The notes under the pieces are model-generated. The model was not told where the DNA came from. It worked only from the letters and a program-made list of their open reading frames with translations, and made no database searches. A stretch of DNA of 33,376 nt, from NCBI RefSeq assembly GCF_003947455.1, contig NZ_QHJH01000071.1, positions 1 to 33,376 of the forward strand, written 5' to 3'. How positions within the stretch are numbered: position 1 is the first letter of the stretch; each line of letters opens with the position of its first letter. Shown piece by piece: positions 8,439 to 16,595 of the stretch. This DNA comes from Streptomyces sp. WAC 04229 (GTDB lineage Bacteria; Actinomycetota; Actinomycetes; Streptomycetales; Streptomycetaceae). The translations under genes and the position numbers were made by a program.

Positions 8439-8493
8439 ATCCGGGACGGAATGCGCCGTACGTTTTCTTGATTGCGCGCATTCCGTCCCGGAT
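8439..8493 (-). terminator. Perfect 18-bp inverted repeat after the ALF-repeat gene
   Basis: ATCCGGGACGGAATGCGC at 8439-8456 is exactly repeated in reverse complement at 8476-8493, with a 19-base loop. Outer TGAT (8433-8436) / ATCA (8497-8500) extend it imperfectly. It begins 16 bases downstream of the minus-strand stop at 8509, where a factor-independent Streptomyces terminator is expected; a U tract is weak or absent, which is common in the genus. The loop is AT-richer than the surroundings. Confidence 0.7.
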
Positions 8494-8508
8494 CGTATCA
8501 CTGCGCCT

Positions 8509-11500
8509 TTACCACGGAGTAAGAGCGTGCCAGGCGTCGCTGACGGTGTCCGTGGCCTCGTCCCACTTGGTGGTGAATACGCCGATGGCCGGCGATATCA
8601 GCTCCTGCTGAAGGCGTGCGGCGATGACGGAACCGGAGCGCAGGCCGTCGGCGCCCCATTTGATGATTCCGGATACCCCGCCGAACTTCGTGAACGGGAT
8701 GCCACCGGTGAATACGGAGATGGCCACGCCGGCGGCGGAGGAGAGGAAGGCGGAGGACGACCAGCCGTCGGTGAACCCGGTGATGATGGCGCCGGCTCCG
8801 CCCGTGATGAGGGAGACCGCGCCGGCCACGCCCGCGATGGCCTCACCCAGCGGCGGCGGGATCAGCAGGGAGGCGGCGGCGATGCCGCCGGAGACCGTGG
8901 AGACGGCGGACAGGACGTTCGCGATGTCCCGCCAGTCGTCCTTGGTGCCTCCGAGGAAGGTGCCCGGCTCCTCCACCTTGTCGCTGTCGCCGGTGTCGGA
9001 GGGGTCGACGCCGTCCTGCTTGTTCTTGCGGGCCTCCTCCGCCGCCTTCTTGGCCGCGGCGGCCTGCTCGGCCCTGCGCTTCTCGGCGGCGATCGAGCGT
9101 GCCTCCGAGGCCGCCTTGGCCGCCGTCGCCGCGTCCTTGCCGGCCTGGACGGCCGAGGCCCGGGCGGCGGTCGCGGAGGTCTGGGCGGCGTTGGCGGACT
9201 GCACCGCCGAGGCCGCCGACGCGGTGGCCCGGTTCGCCGAGTAGTTGGCACGTCGGGCAGCGGAGCGGGCGGCCAAGGCGGCGGACTTCGCCGTCTCGGC
9301 GGAGGCCGCGGCATCCTTCGCCGACTGCTCCGCATCGTCCGCGTGCGCGTCCGCCTCCCGCGCGTACTCGGCGGCCTGGGCGGCGGACTTCTTGGCCGCG
9401 TCGGCCCACTTGACCGCTTCGTCGGCGGCCTTGCGCGCCTCCGCCGCGGCCTTGGACGCCTCGGCAGCGTCCGTCTGCGCGTCCTGCGCGATCTTCGAGG
9501 CATGGGCGAGGGAGGCGCGGATGGCCGCGATGTGAGCCGCCGAGTCCGCGTCGAGCTGCACCATGCGGGGGTGGACGATGGTGAGGAAGTCCCGCACCAT
9601 CCACTGCGGCCCGTCCAGCGCCACATTGGCCGCCATCTTGGTGTAGGGCCCGGCGGTGGAGAGGATCGTGAAGACGGCGGCGCTGTCGTCCTGCTTCTGC
9701 GCCTCCCCGTACTTCGTCGCGAAGAACTCGTGGAGTGCTTTGGCACTCCCGTCGGCGAGGGCCGCGGTTGCGGCCTGCTTGACCGCCTTGCCGGGGTTCT
9801 TCCCGAGGATGCGGAAGACCGAGGCGGAGTTGTCCGTCTTCGCCGCGTCGATCATTCCGCTGTTCAGGAAGGTGGCCGGGGCCGCGGGGTCTGCCGACTC
9901 CAGTGCCGCCTGCGCCGCCTCGGCCACGCTCACGGTGGAGATGCGGGAGAGGTAGAGAACGGTCTCCCGGTCGTCCTGGTTCTGAGCGATGACCCGGTCG
10001 GTGTCGATCCAGGCCAGGATCGCCTCGTCGTCGGAGGCGAGGGCGTACTCGGCGGCCTCACGGGTCCAGGTGCCGTGCGAGGTCAGCAGGCTGAGGCAGG
10101 CCTTGCGGCCGGCGGTGACCGCGGCACCCTCGTCGCCCGCCGCCAGGGCCTGTTCGGCGGCGGCGATGAGGTCCTTGGTCTCCGCTTCCTGCGACTGCTT
10201 CTCGGTGAGCTGGTTGCGGGCGGCCTCGACGTCCTGCTGCTCGATCGCGGCGAGCCGGCGGGCCTCGTCCCGCCCCTGCTCCGTGTGCTCCGCGATCTTC
10301 GTCTCTTCCGCCTCCCGGGCCTGCTGCTCCACCGCACGGGCATCGGTGACGGCCTTCATCGCCGCGTCCGCCGCTTCCTTGGCCTGGGCGGCGTACTTGG
10401 TGGAGCGGTTGGCGTGGTCGACGGCCTCGCCCGCGTGCTTCGCCGCCTCCTCCGCGGCGTCGGCCGCCTTGTCGGCGTGGGCGGCGGCCGAGTTGGCGGC
10501 ATCCCTCGCCGTACGGGCCGAACTCGCCGCGACGGCGGCCAGGGACTGGGCGGCGCCGGCGGCCCTGGTCGCCCGTGCCGCCTGCGCGTCCGCTTCCGCG
10601 GCGGCGGCCCGGGCGGCTGCGGCCTGGGACTGGGCGGCGCCGGCGGCGGAGGCCGCTGCGGCGGCCGAGTTCGCGGCGGAGGCGGCGTTGCGCGCCGCGG
10701 AGGCGGCGGCGGAACCGGCCGAGGACGCCTGCGCGGCGGCCGTCGCGGCATGGTCCGCCGCCTTCGCGGCCGTGCGCGCCTTGCTCGCGGCATTGCGGGC
10801 GCCGACCGCGGCGTCCTTCGCGGCCTTCGCCTTGGAGGCGTCCGTGGAGGCGGCGATGGCGGCCCGGTAGGCGGACGAGGCCGCGCGCGCGGCACTCGCC
10901 GCGGCGGCTGCCGCCGCCTGTGCGGACCATGCGGCGCGGCGGGCCGCGGACTGAGCCGCGTTGGACGCGGAGATGGCGGTACGTGCCGCCTTCGCGGCAC
11001 CGGTCGCCGCACCGGCCGCCTTGTGCGCGGCGCGGCCGGCCTTGGCGACGTCGTTCTTCGCCGCCTCGGCCTCGGCGGCCGCTTCCAGCGCGGCCTCCTT
11101 CGCCTTGGCGGCGGCCGTCTGCGCCTTCTCCGACTCGGCCTTCGCCTGTTCGGTCGTCAGCTGGGCCCGCTTGCCCTCGCGTTCGACGATGGCGACGAGC
11201 TGGTCGATGGTGGCCGTCTCCTTGTCCCGGGCGCGGGCGATGTGCTGCCCGGTCTCCAGGAACCAGTGGATGGCCGCCGCCGTGCCCTCGTCCAGGGCCC
11301 GCTGCGCGTATGTCTTCAGCTCGGGCGAGGCGGTGGCGAGGATCTTGAAGACCTCCGCCCGCTCGTCCTCGAACCGCGCGGTGAACTGCTCCTCGCTGAC
11401 GAACTTCAACAGCGCTTCGCTCGAACCGTCCGAGAGCGCGGCGCTCGCGGCCTCCTGCACGCTCGTGTCGCCCTGGTTCATCAGGGTGAAGGTGAGGACG

Positions 11501-11931
11501 CGGAGGTCCTCCAGCTGCGACGCCTCGTAGCCGCCGGCCAGGAAGGCGGCGATCGCGTCGTCCCCGGCGGTCAGCGCGGCCGTGATGTCGCGCGCGGTGC
11601 CCTTGCCGGTGGCGGACAAGGCCTTGAAGAGAGCGACGCGGTTGTCCTCGGCCACCGCGGCGGGCAGCTCCGTGGCCACGAACTGCTCGGCTGCGGCAGT
11701 GGAGCCCGCAAGCGCCGTCGCGGCTGCTCTCCGCACGGCCTGGCCCCCCGCCTTCCAGGCGCTCACCGCCTTGCCGCGCGCGGTGTCCGGCAGCGAGGGC
11801 AGGGCCGGTACGTCACCGGCGGCGGGGGCGGCGTAGGCCCGGGCGGGCGTGACCAGGGGAAGCGTGGCGACGGCCGTGGTCGCGGCGGCGGTGCTCAGGA
11901 AGCGGCGTCTGCTCCAGAAAGTGGTATTCAC
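8509..11931 (-). CDS. Tat-exported ALF-repeat / alanine-rich coiled-coil protein with hydrophobic C-terminal domain
   Basis: An 1140-residue exported protein of unknown function. The N-terminus carries a twin-arginine signal (SRRRFLSTAAATTAVA, cleavage near RAYAAPA). Two blocks of ALF-type helical repeats (short repeats with cores such as NRVALFKAL, AEVFKILA, ASVFRIL and AAVFTILS) lie at about 95-245 and 593-785. They alternate with two very long Ala/Lys/Glu-rich coiled coils, about 255-585 and 795-975. An acidic linker (DPSDTGDSDKVEEP) leads to a C-terminal module, about 1000-1140, with glycine-rich hydrophobic segments (GGIAAASLLIPPPLGEAIAG; AGAVSLITGGAGAIITGF; AAGVAISVFTGGIPF) that could enter a membrane. 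The GTG at 11931 is chosen because the Tat motif follows it; its ribosome binding site is weak. Effector and structural surface roles are both possible. Confidence 0.85.
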   Translation of the reverse strand: MNTTFWSRRRFLSTAAATTAVATLPLVTPARAYAAPAAGDVPALPSLPDTARGKAVSAWKAGGQAVRRAAATALAGSTAAAEQFVATELPAAVAEDNRVALFKALSATGKGTARDITAALTAGDDAIAAFLAGGYEASQLEDLRVLTFTLMNQGDTSVQEAASAALSDGSSEALLKFVSEEQFTARFEDERAEVFKILATASPELKTYAQRALDEGTAAAIHWFLETGQHIARARDKETATIDQLVAIVEREGKRAQLTTEQAKAESEKAQTAAAKAKEAALEAAAEAEAAKNDVAKAGRAAHKAAGAATGAAKAARTAISASNAAQSAARRAAWSAQAAAAAAASAARAASSAYRAAIAASTDASKAKAAKDAAVGARNAASKARTAAKAADHAATAAAQASSAGSAAASAARNAASAANSAAAAASAAGAAQSQAAAARAAAAEADAQAARATRAAGAAQSLAAVAASSARTARDAANSAAAHADKAADAAEEAAKHAGEAVDHANRSTKYAAQAKEAADAAMKAVTDARAVEQQAREAEETKIAEHTEQGRDEARRLAAIEQQDVEAARNQLTEKQSQEAETKDLIAAAEQALAAGDEGAAVTAGRKACLSLLTSHGTWTREAAEYALASDDEAILAWIDTDRVIAQNQDDRETVLYLSRISTVSVAEAAQAALESADPAAPATFLNSGMIDAAKTDNSASVFRILGKNPGKAVKQAATAALADGSAKALHEFFATKYGEAQKQDDSAAVFTILSTAGPYTKMAANVALDGPQWMVRDFLTIVHPRMVQLDADSAAHIAAIRASLAHASKIAQDAQTDAAEASKAAAEARKAADEAVKWADAAKKSAAQAAEYAREADAHADDAEQSAKDAAASAETAKSAALAARSAARRANYSANRATASAASAVQSANAAQTSATAARASAVQAGKDAATAAKAASEARSIAAEKRRAEQAAAAKKAAEEARKNKQDGVDPSDTGDSDKVEEPGTFLGGTKDDWRDIANVLSAVSTVSGGIAAASLLIPPPLGEAIAGVAGAVSLITGGAGAIITGFTDGWSSSAFLSSAAGVAISVFTGGIPFTKFGGVSGIIKWGADGLRSGSVIAARLQQELISPAIGVFTTKWDEATDTVSDAWHALTPW

Positions 11932-12334
11932 CTAAGTCAAAGTCCATCCGGTGGGCAACTGGTGGTGCCACAGGTGATGCTGACGGCGCGCCAGTTGCGA
12001 ACGGGTCATCGGCTCGTACATGGCCGACAACACCCGTGCCGTCCGGTGACGTTGGGCCGCCCGACACCAGACCGAACGCGAGTGCTGCAGACATGTGATC
12101 GTGACCGTACGCAAGTGAAGAGTCGATGACCACCGGTTGGATGTCCTGTGCACGCGTGAGAAGTCGCACACCCACGGTAATCGGTGGCAAGTACTGAGAT
12201 TTCGGACCTTGACTCATGTTCTCGTGAGCGATCACGTGTTTGAATTCGGCGGGCCTCCGGCTGACAACACCCCAGTGTGAGCGGCCGGTTGCCCGGTGCG
12301 TGACCACAGCTCATCGACGAGTCAGGGGATTTGT
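11932..12334. promoter_or_regulatory. 403-bp divergent intergenic region between two exported-protein genes
   Basis: No convincing gene is seen on either strand; open frames here have poor codon bias and no ribosome binding site. Base composition is clearly less GC-rich, as in Streptomyces promoter regions. It must carry the promoters for the minus-strand ALF-repeat gene and the plus-strand small secreted gene. A palindromic CACGTG lies within GATCACGTGTTTG near 12233-12241, and a TTGACT occurs at about 12209 on the plus strand, but no well-spaced -10 could be assigned. Confidence 0.45.
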
Positions 12335-12844
12335 GTGAACCTCGCCAGACGGACCATCGCCACCGGTGCGCTCGCCGCGGCCTGCGCGGCCGCCGTCGTC
12401 GCCACCACCTACAGCGGTGACGCAGCCGAACCAACCCCCGCCACCGCGGTGGCGGACAGTCAGCCCGGTTACGCGGTGGAGGACTTCAACTACCCCCAGG
12501 CCGACAAGATCGAGGCCGAGCGGGGCATCGTCCTCAAGCGCGGCGACGGCCACATCGTCCTCGCCGAGTGCGGCAGCGAGACCGGCCTGCTGGAGATCTA
12601 CACCCGCGCCAACTCGATGGTCTGCTTCCGCACCACCGGCACCTCGGGTTACCTCAGCCTGGAGATCGAGTCGGTCTACGGCGCGAAGGGCGCCTCGGAC
12701 GTGGACACGGACCTGAAGCTGAAGGCGCCCGACGACGACGTGCAGGAGGTGTCCGTCCCGAAGGACTCCTTCACGCCCGTCGGTGAGTCCATCGATCCCG
12801 AGGGCCGAAGCCACGTTCTGGTGGAGATCGTCACCAACGCCTGA
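12335..12844 (+). CDS. Small secreted protein, unrecognised
   Basis: A 169-residue protein with a signal peptide (MNLARRTIATGALAAACAAAVVA, cleavage probably near GDAAEP). The mature domain of about 130 residues has two cysteines (LAECGSE and MVCFRTT), probably disulfide-bonded, and ends in the beta-type segment SHVLVEIVTNA. GTG 12335 is preferred because AGGGGAT lies just upstream and the signal peptide starts there; a frame-open ATG/GTG further upstream at 12296 would add an improbable polar extension. It lies 95 bases before the pseudoprotease gene on the same strand and may be co-transcribed with it. No family assigned. Confidence 0.8.
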   Translation: MNLARRTIATGALAAACAAAVVATTYSGDAAEPTPATAVADSQPGYAVEDFNYPQADKIEAERGIVLKRGDGHIVLAECGSETGLLEIYTRANSMVCFRTTGTSGYLSLEIESVYGAKGASDVDTDLKLKAPDDDVQEVSVPKDSFTPVGESIDPEGRSHVLVEIVTNA

Positions 12845-12939
12845 CCCGGATGTCGCCCGCCCGGACGCATGCCTCCACCACGCCCAGCCGACCCGGCCGA
12901 ACACGTCGCCCGGGTCGCCCTGCTTCAAGGAACCCAGAC

Positions 12940-15153
12940 ATGCCTCACCGCAGACCGGTGCGCCTCGCCGCACTCACGGTCTCCGCGCTGGCCGGGGCGG
13001 CCGCGCTGACCTCCGCGCCCGCCGTAGCCGTCACCGGCCCAGCCGTCGCCGACGCCGACACCAGCCTTGGATACGCCGCCCAACTGACGATCGGTGACCA
13101 CGACCGCGGCTGCTCCGGTGTCCTGGTCGACACCGAATGGCTGCTCACCGCGGCCAGCTGCTTCGCCGACAAGCCCGCCGAGAGCCTCGCCGTGCCCGCC
13201 GGCAAACCGGCCAAGGCCACCACCGCGACCATCGGCCGCGCCGAACTCACCGGCACCGGGGGCGCGGTCCGCCAGGTCGTCGAGCTGGTCCCGCGCACCG
13301 ACCGCGACGTGGTCCTGGCCCGGCTCAACCGCCCGGTCACCAACGTCACCCCCCTCGCGCCGGCCACCACCGCCCCCACCGCGGGCGAGGAGCTGACGCT
13401 CGCCGGCTACGGCCGCTCCAAGACCGAGTGGGCGCCGCTGAACCTGCACACCGGGGTCTTCTCGGTGGACGCGGCCGACGCCACCACCGCCACCGTGACC
13501 GGCAAGGACGGCGTCGCCGCGTGCATGGGCGACACCGGCGGCCCGCTGGTCCGCACGGTGAACGGCACCAAGCAGCTGGCCGCCCTCGGCAGCCGCTCCT
13601 ACCAGGGCGGATGCTTCGGCATCGACGCCGCCGAGACCCGCACCGGCGGCGTCGTCACCCGCGTCGACGACCTCGGCTCCTGGGTGGCGTCCAAGGCCGG
13701 CGCCAACCGGATCACCGACTTCAACTGCGACGGCGTGGAGGACATCGCCGTCGCCGACCCCGAGGCGACCGTCGGCGGCGACGCCAAGGCGGGCCTGGTC
13801 CGGGTCGTGTACGGCGGCGGCAAGGGCACGGCCGAGATCAACCAGGACCTCGACTGGGTGCCGGGCGGGTCCGAGGCCAACGACCTCTTCGGCCAGGCCA
13901 TCGACACCGTCGACTACGACGAGGACGGCTGCACCGACCTCGTCGTCGGCACCCCGGGCGAGAACCTGGGCGACGCCGTCGACGCCGGCATGGCCGACGT
14001 GCTCCACGGCGCGCGCGGCGGCATCGGCACCGGCGCCACCAAGAACACGCACTTCGAGCAGGCCGAGGGCAACGGCTCGATCAAGGCCTCCGCCCCGGAG
14101 AGCGGCGACCTGATGGGGCAGGCCGTGGTGGCCGGCACCACCGCCGCCGGTGAGCCCTTCGTCGTCATCGGCACGCCCGGCGAAGGCCTGGGCGACCTGG
14201 CCAAGGCGGGCGAGGCGTTCTACGTGCGCGGCGGCACCAACGTCTCCGTCCACCAGGACAGGCTCGGCGTCCCGGGCGGCGTGGAGGCGGGCGACGGCTT
14301 CGGCGCCGTCCTGGCCGCCGACGCCAACCACCTCGCCATCGGCGCGCCCGACGAGAACATCGGCGGCGACGACGCGGCCGGCAACCTCGCGGTCTTCACG
14401 CACACGCTGAACAGCGAGAAGCGGCCCACCGCCCTCTTCGGCCTCGACCAGGACCTGGACACCGTCTCCGGCGGTGCCGAGGCCGGTGACCGCTTCGGCG
14501 CGGCCCTGGCACTGGCCCCGTACCGCCCGGCGGGCGCCGCCACGGCCAACGAGTCGATCCTCGCGGTCGGTTCGCCGGGCGAGGCCCTGAACGTGGACGG
14601 CGTCAGCAAGGCGCAGACCGGCGGCGTCATCACTTTCCGGGTCACCGCCGCGGGCACCTACACCCAGCTCGACGGGTACTCCTCCGGTACGGCCGACGAC
14701 GACGTCTCCGGCACCTCCGAGGCCGGTGACCACTTCGGCGCCACCATCACCGCGATCAACACGGCGCCGCGCGCCGTGAGCACCGCGGCGACGATGAGGA
14801 TGGCCATCGGCGTCCCGGACGAGGCCGTCGGCTCCGCGAAGGCGTCCGGCGCGGTCCACGTGTTCTCGATGCTGGGCGCGCCCGGTGCCAACGACAAGTG
14901 GATCGAGTCCGGCGACGGCGACGGCATCCCCGGTGCCCCGGGCGCCAACCAGCGTCTGGGTTCGAGCATCCACTTCACCGGCAGCCACCTGTACGTCGGC
15001 ATGCCCTACGGCCCCAGCAGCACCGGTGCCCTCTACGCCCTGCCGATGTCCAACGTGACCCTCGGCCAGCCCACCGCCGCGGTCACGGCCTACCAGCCGG
15101 GACAGGGCGGGCTCCCGTCAGCCGGCACGGCCTTCGGCCACGCCGCACGCTGA
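12940..15153 (+). CDS. Secreted trypsin-fold domain with FG-GAP beta-propeller; catalytic His and Ser replaced
   Basis: A 737-residue exported protein. A Sec signal (MPHRRPVRLAALTVSALAGA) precedes an S1 trypsin-like domain (about 42-255) and then about seven FG-GAP/integrin-alpha-like repeats (about 257-730). These include DFNCDGVEDIAVADPEA, DYDEDGCTDLVVGTPGE and successive FGQA/FGAV/FGAA/FGAT turns, some with calcium-loop aspartates. In the trypsin domain the catalytic His of TAAHC is Ser (TAAS73C), Asp is kept (D123 in DRDVVLARL), and the Ser of GDSGGP is Thr (GDT199GGP). As read, it is unlikely to be an ordinary serine protease and more likely a binding protein. ATG 12940 has AAGGAA nine bases upstream; the frame extends earlier without a signal peptide. 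Confidence 0.92.
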   Translation: MPHRRPVRLAALTVSALAGAAALTSAPAVAVTGPAVADADTSLGYAAQLTIGDHDRGCSGVLVDTEWLLTAASCFADKPAESLAVPAGKPAKATTATIGRAELTGTGGAVRQVVELVPRTDRDVVLARLNRPVTNVTPLAPATTAPTAGEELTLAGYGRSKTEWAPLNLHTGVFSVDAADATTATVTGKDGVAACMGDTGGPLVRTVNGTKQLAALGSRSYQGGCFGIDAAETRTGGVVTRVDDLGSWVASKAGANRITDFNCDGVEDIAVADPEATVGGDAKAGLVRVVYGGGKGTAEINQDLDWVPGGSEANDLFGQAIDTVDYDEDGCTDLVVGTPGENLGDAVDAGMADVLHGARGGIGTGATKNTHFEQAEGNGSIKASAPESGDLMGQAVVAGTTAAGEPFVVIGTPGEGLGDLAKAGEAFYVRGGTNVSVHQDRLGVPGGVEAGDGFGAVLAADANHLAIGAPDENIGGDDAAGNLAVFTHTLNSEKRPTALFGLDQDLDTVSGGAEAGDRFGAALALAPYRPAGAATANESILAVGSPGEALNVDGVSKAQTGGVITFRVTAAGTYTQLDGYSSGTADDDVSGTSEAGDHFGATITAINTAPRAVSTAATMRMAIGVPDEAVGSAKASGAVHVFSMLGAPGANDKWIESGDGDGIPGAPGANQRLGSSIHFTGSHLYVGMPYGPSSTGALYALPMSNVTLGQPTAAVTAYQPGQGGLPSAGTAFGHAAR

Positions 15154-15168
15154 CGCCACGGAGCTGAG

Positions 15169-15199
15169 AAGGGGGCGCCCAGTCACCGGGCGCCCCCTT
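15169..15199. terminator. Bidirectional hairpin terminator
   Basis: Perfect 12-bp arms AAGGGGGCGCCC (15169-15180) and GGGCGCCCCCTT (15188-15199) with a 7-base loop lie between the convergent ends of the pseudoprotease gene (stop at 15153) and the DUF2637 gene (minus-strand stop at 15217). The AA/TT ends give a short U-rich tail on either strand. Confidence 0.85.
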
Positions 15200-15216
15200 C
15201 GTCGTACGACCGCCGG

Positions 15217-16506
15217 TCAGGCGATGTGATCCTCTTCCAGCTCCGCGTTGTAGCGGTTCGTGAAACGGCTCACCAGACGCTTCGAGTCCTCCGCGGACAT
15301 GGCGGTGCCGAACTCCGCCTCGACGTTCTCGCCGAACTCGCGAGGCGTCGGATAGCTGCCGTTGATGGACTGCTTGAAGACCTGGTAGTACGAGTCCTCG
15401 TCCGGCTCCGCCTGTGGGCTGCCGCCCCCCTCGCCCAGCTCACGGGTGCGGTGCGGCCCCACCGGTATGGGGAAACTCCCCGTGTCCTCAAAAGAGGGCT
15501 CCTGGACGGGCGGCGGCTCCTCGAACTGCTGCCGGTACTCGTCCGCCTGCTGCTGCTCCGCGTACCACTGCGCGTACTGGTCGTCCGGGTCGTACGCGGG
15601 GTCGTAGTCACCGCGGTACTCGACGGACTGCGGGTCCCGGGCGTGCAGCCACTGGTTCTGGTCCGGCTCCGGTTCCTCCCACACCGGCTCCGGCTCCCGG
15701 CCGTCCGTCAGCTCTGGACGCCGCTCCGCGGCCGGCTCGGCCTTGCGCAGCGAAGGCGGGGCCGCGGGGCCCTCGGCGGCCTCCTCGGACCGCGGCGCCG
15801 GCGGCAGCAGGGCCGGTTCGATGCCCGCCGCCGCCAGACCCGCCGGAGCGGTCTGCGCGAGCGGGACGCCGTAGCGGGCCAGGCGCAGCGGCATCAGGGA
15901 CTCCACGGGAGCCTTGCGGCGCCAGGAGCGGCCGAACCGGGAACGCAGCCGGGCCTGGTAGACCAGCCGCTCCTGCTCCAGCTTGATGACCTGCTCGTAG
16001 GAGCGCAGCTCCCACAGCTTCATCCGGCGCCACAGCAGGAACGTCGGCACCGGGGAGAGCATCCACCGGGTGAGGCGGACGCCCTCCATGTGCTTGTCGG
16101 CGGTGATGTCGGCGATCCGGCCGATGGCGTGCCGGGCGGCCTCGACGGACACCACGAACAGGATCGGGATCACGCCGTGCATGCCGACACCCAGCGGGTC
16201 CGGCCAGGCCGCCGCGCCGTTGAACGCGATCGTCGCCGCCGTCAGCAGCCACGCCGTCTGGCGCAGCAGCGGGAAGGGGATGCGGATCCAGGTCAGCAGC
16301 AGGTCGAGGGCGAGCAGCACGCAGATGCCCGCGTCGATGCCGATCGGGAAGACGTAGCTGAAGTTCCCGAAGCCCTTCTTCAGCGCCAGTTCCCGCACCG
16401 CCGCGTAGGAACCCGCGAAGCCGATCCCGGCGATGATGACGGCGCCGAAGACGACCATGCCGATGAGAACGCGATGCGTCCGGGTCAGCTGTAGTGGCGC
16501 GGCCAC
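15217..16506 (-). CDS. DUF2637 (SpdB-like) membrane protein with acidic/proline-rich cytoplasmic tail
   Basis: A 429-residue protein. The first about 130 residues hold four membrane helices (about 13-37, 50-75, 83-101 and 107-130), matching the DUF2637 domain found in Streptomyces chromosomes and related to plasmid spread (Spd) proteins. A basic segment (TRWMLSPVPTFLLWRRMKLWELRSYEQVIKLEQERL) follows, then a long Pro/Glu/Gln-rich region, and a C-terminal helical segment ending AELEEDHIA. GTG 16506 is chosen because GGGAGGGGA precedes it. An in-frame TTG at 16542 is less likely and would place an upstream palindrome within the coding sequence. Its role in the host is unknown; involvement in DNA transfer is only an analogy. 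Confidence 0.88.
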   Translation of the reverse strand: MAAPLQLTRTHRVLIGMVVFGAVIIAGIGFAGSYAAVRELALKKGFGNFSYVFPIGIDAGICVLLALDLLLTWIRIPFPLLRQTAWLLTAATIAFNGAAAWPDPLGVGMHGVIPILFVVSVEAARHAIGRIADITADKHMEGVRLTRWMLSPVPTFLLWRRMKLWELRSYEQVIKLEQERLVYQARLRSRFGRSWRRKAPVESLMPLRLARYGVPLAQTAPAGLAAAGIEPALLPPAPRSEEAAEGPAAPPSLRKAEPAAERRPELTDGREPEPVWEEPEPDQNQWLHARDPQSVEYRGDYDPAYDPDDQYAQWYAEQQQADEYRQQFEEPPPVQEPSFEDTGSFPIPVGPHRTRELGEGGGSPQAEPDEDSYYQVFKQSINGSYPTPREFGENVEAEFGTAMSAEDSKRLVSRFTNRYNAELEEDHIA

Positions 16507-16530
16507 CCGTACTCCCCTCCCAGTGCCTGT

Positions 16531-16544
16531 TGTTGCGCGCAACA
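16531..16544. promoter_or_regulatory. Perfect 14-bp palindrome upstream of the DUF2637 gene
   Basis: TGTTGCGCGCAACA is a complete palindrome 25 bases upstream of the GTG at 16506, within the 89-base gap to the upstream lipoprotein gene. A second short palindrome, CACATGTG, lies at 16551-16558. The position suits an operator for a dimeric helix-turn-helix regulator acting on the DUF2637 promoter. The regulator is not identifiable here. Confidence 0.5.
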
Positions 16545-16595
16545 GAGTGGCACATGTGTACGGGGAACGGGTGGCCGGTGGGTCGTTACGGTCCC

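Noticed and set aside
8254..8481. A 75-codon minus-strand frame in the low-GC gap
   Set aside because: No ribosome binding site, no hydrophobic or domain pattern, and it overlaps the inverted repeat.
9000..11100. Repetitive GCC/GCG-rich tract as a minisatellite
   Set aside because: The repetition reflects Ala-rich coiled-coil codons without a fixed-length DNA unit.
8410..12129. A 1239-codon plus-strand open frame opposite the ALF-repeat gene
   Set aside because: It is Gly/Arg/Leu-rich, matches no domain, and arises because the Ala-rich gene on the other strand has few T/A third positions. The minus-strand frame has a Tat signal and recognisable repeats.
12925..14988. A 687-codon minus-strand open frame opposite the pseudoprotease
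   Set aside because: Gly/Ala/Arg-rich shadow with no domain; the plus frame has a signal peptide, trypsin fold and FG-GAP repeats.
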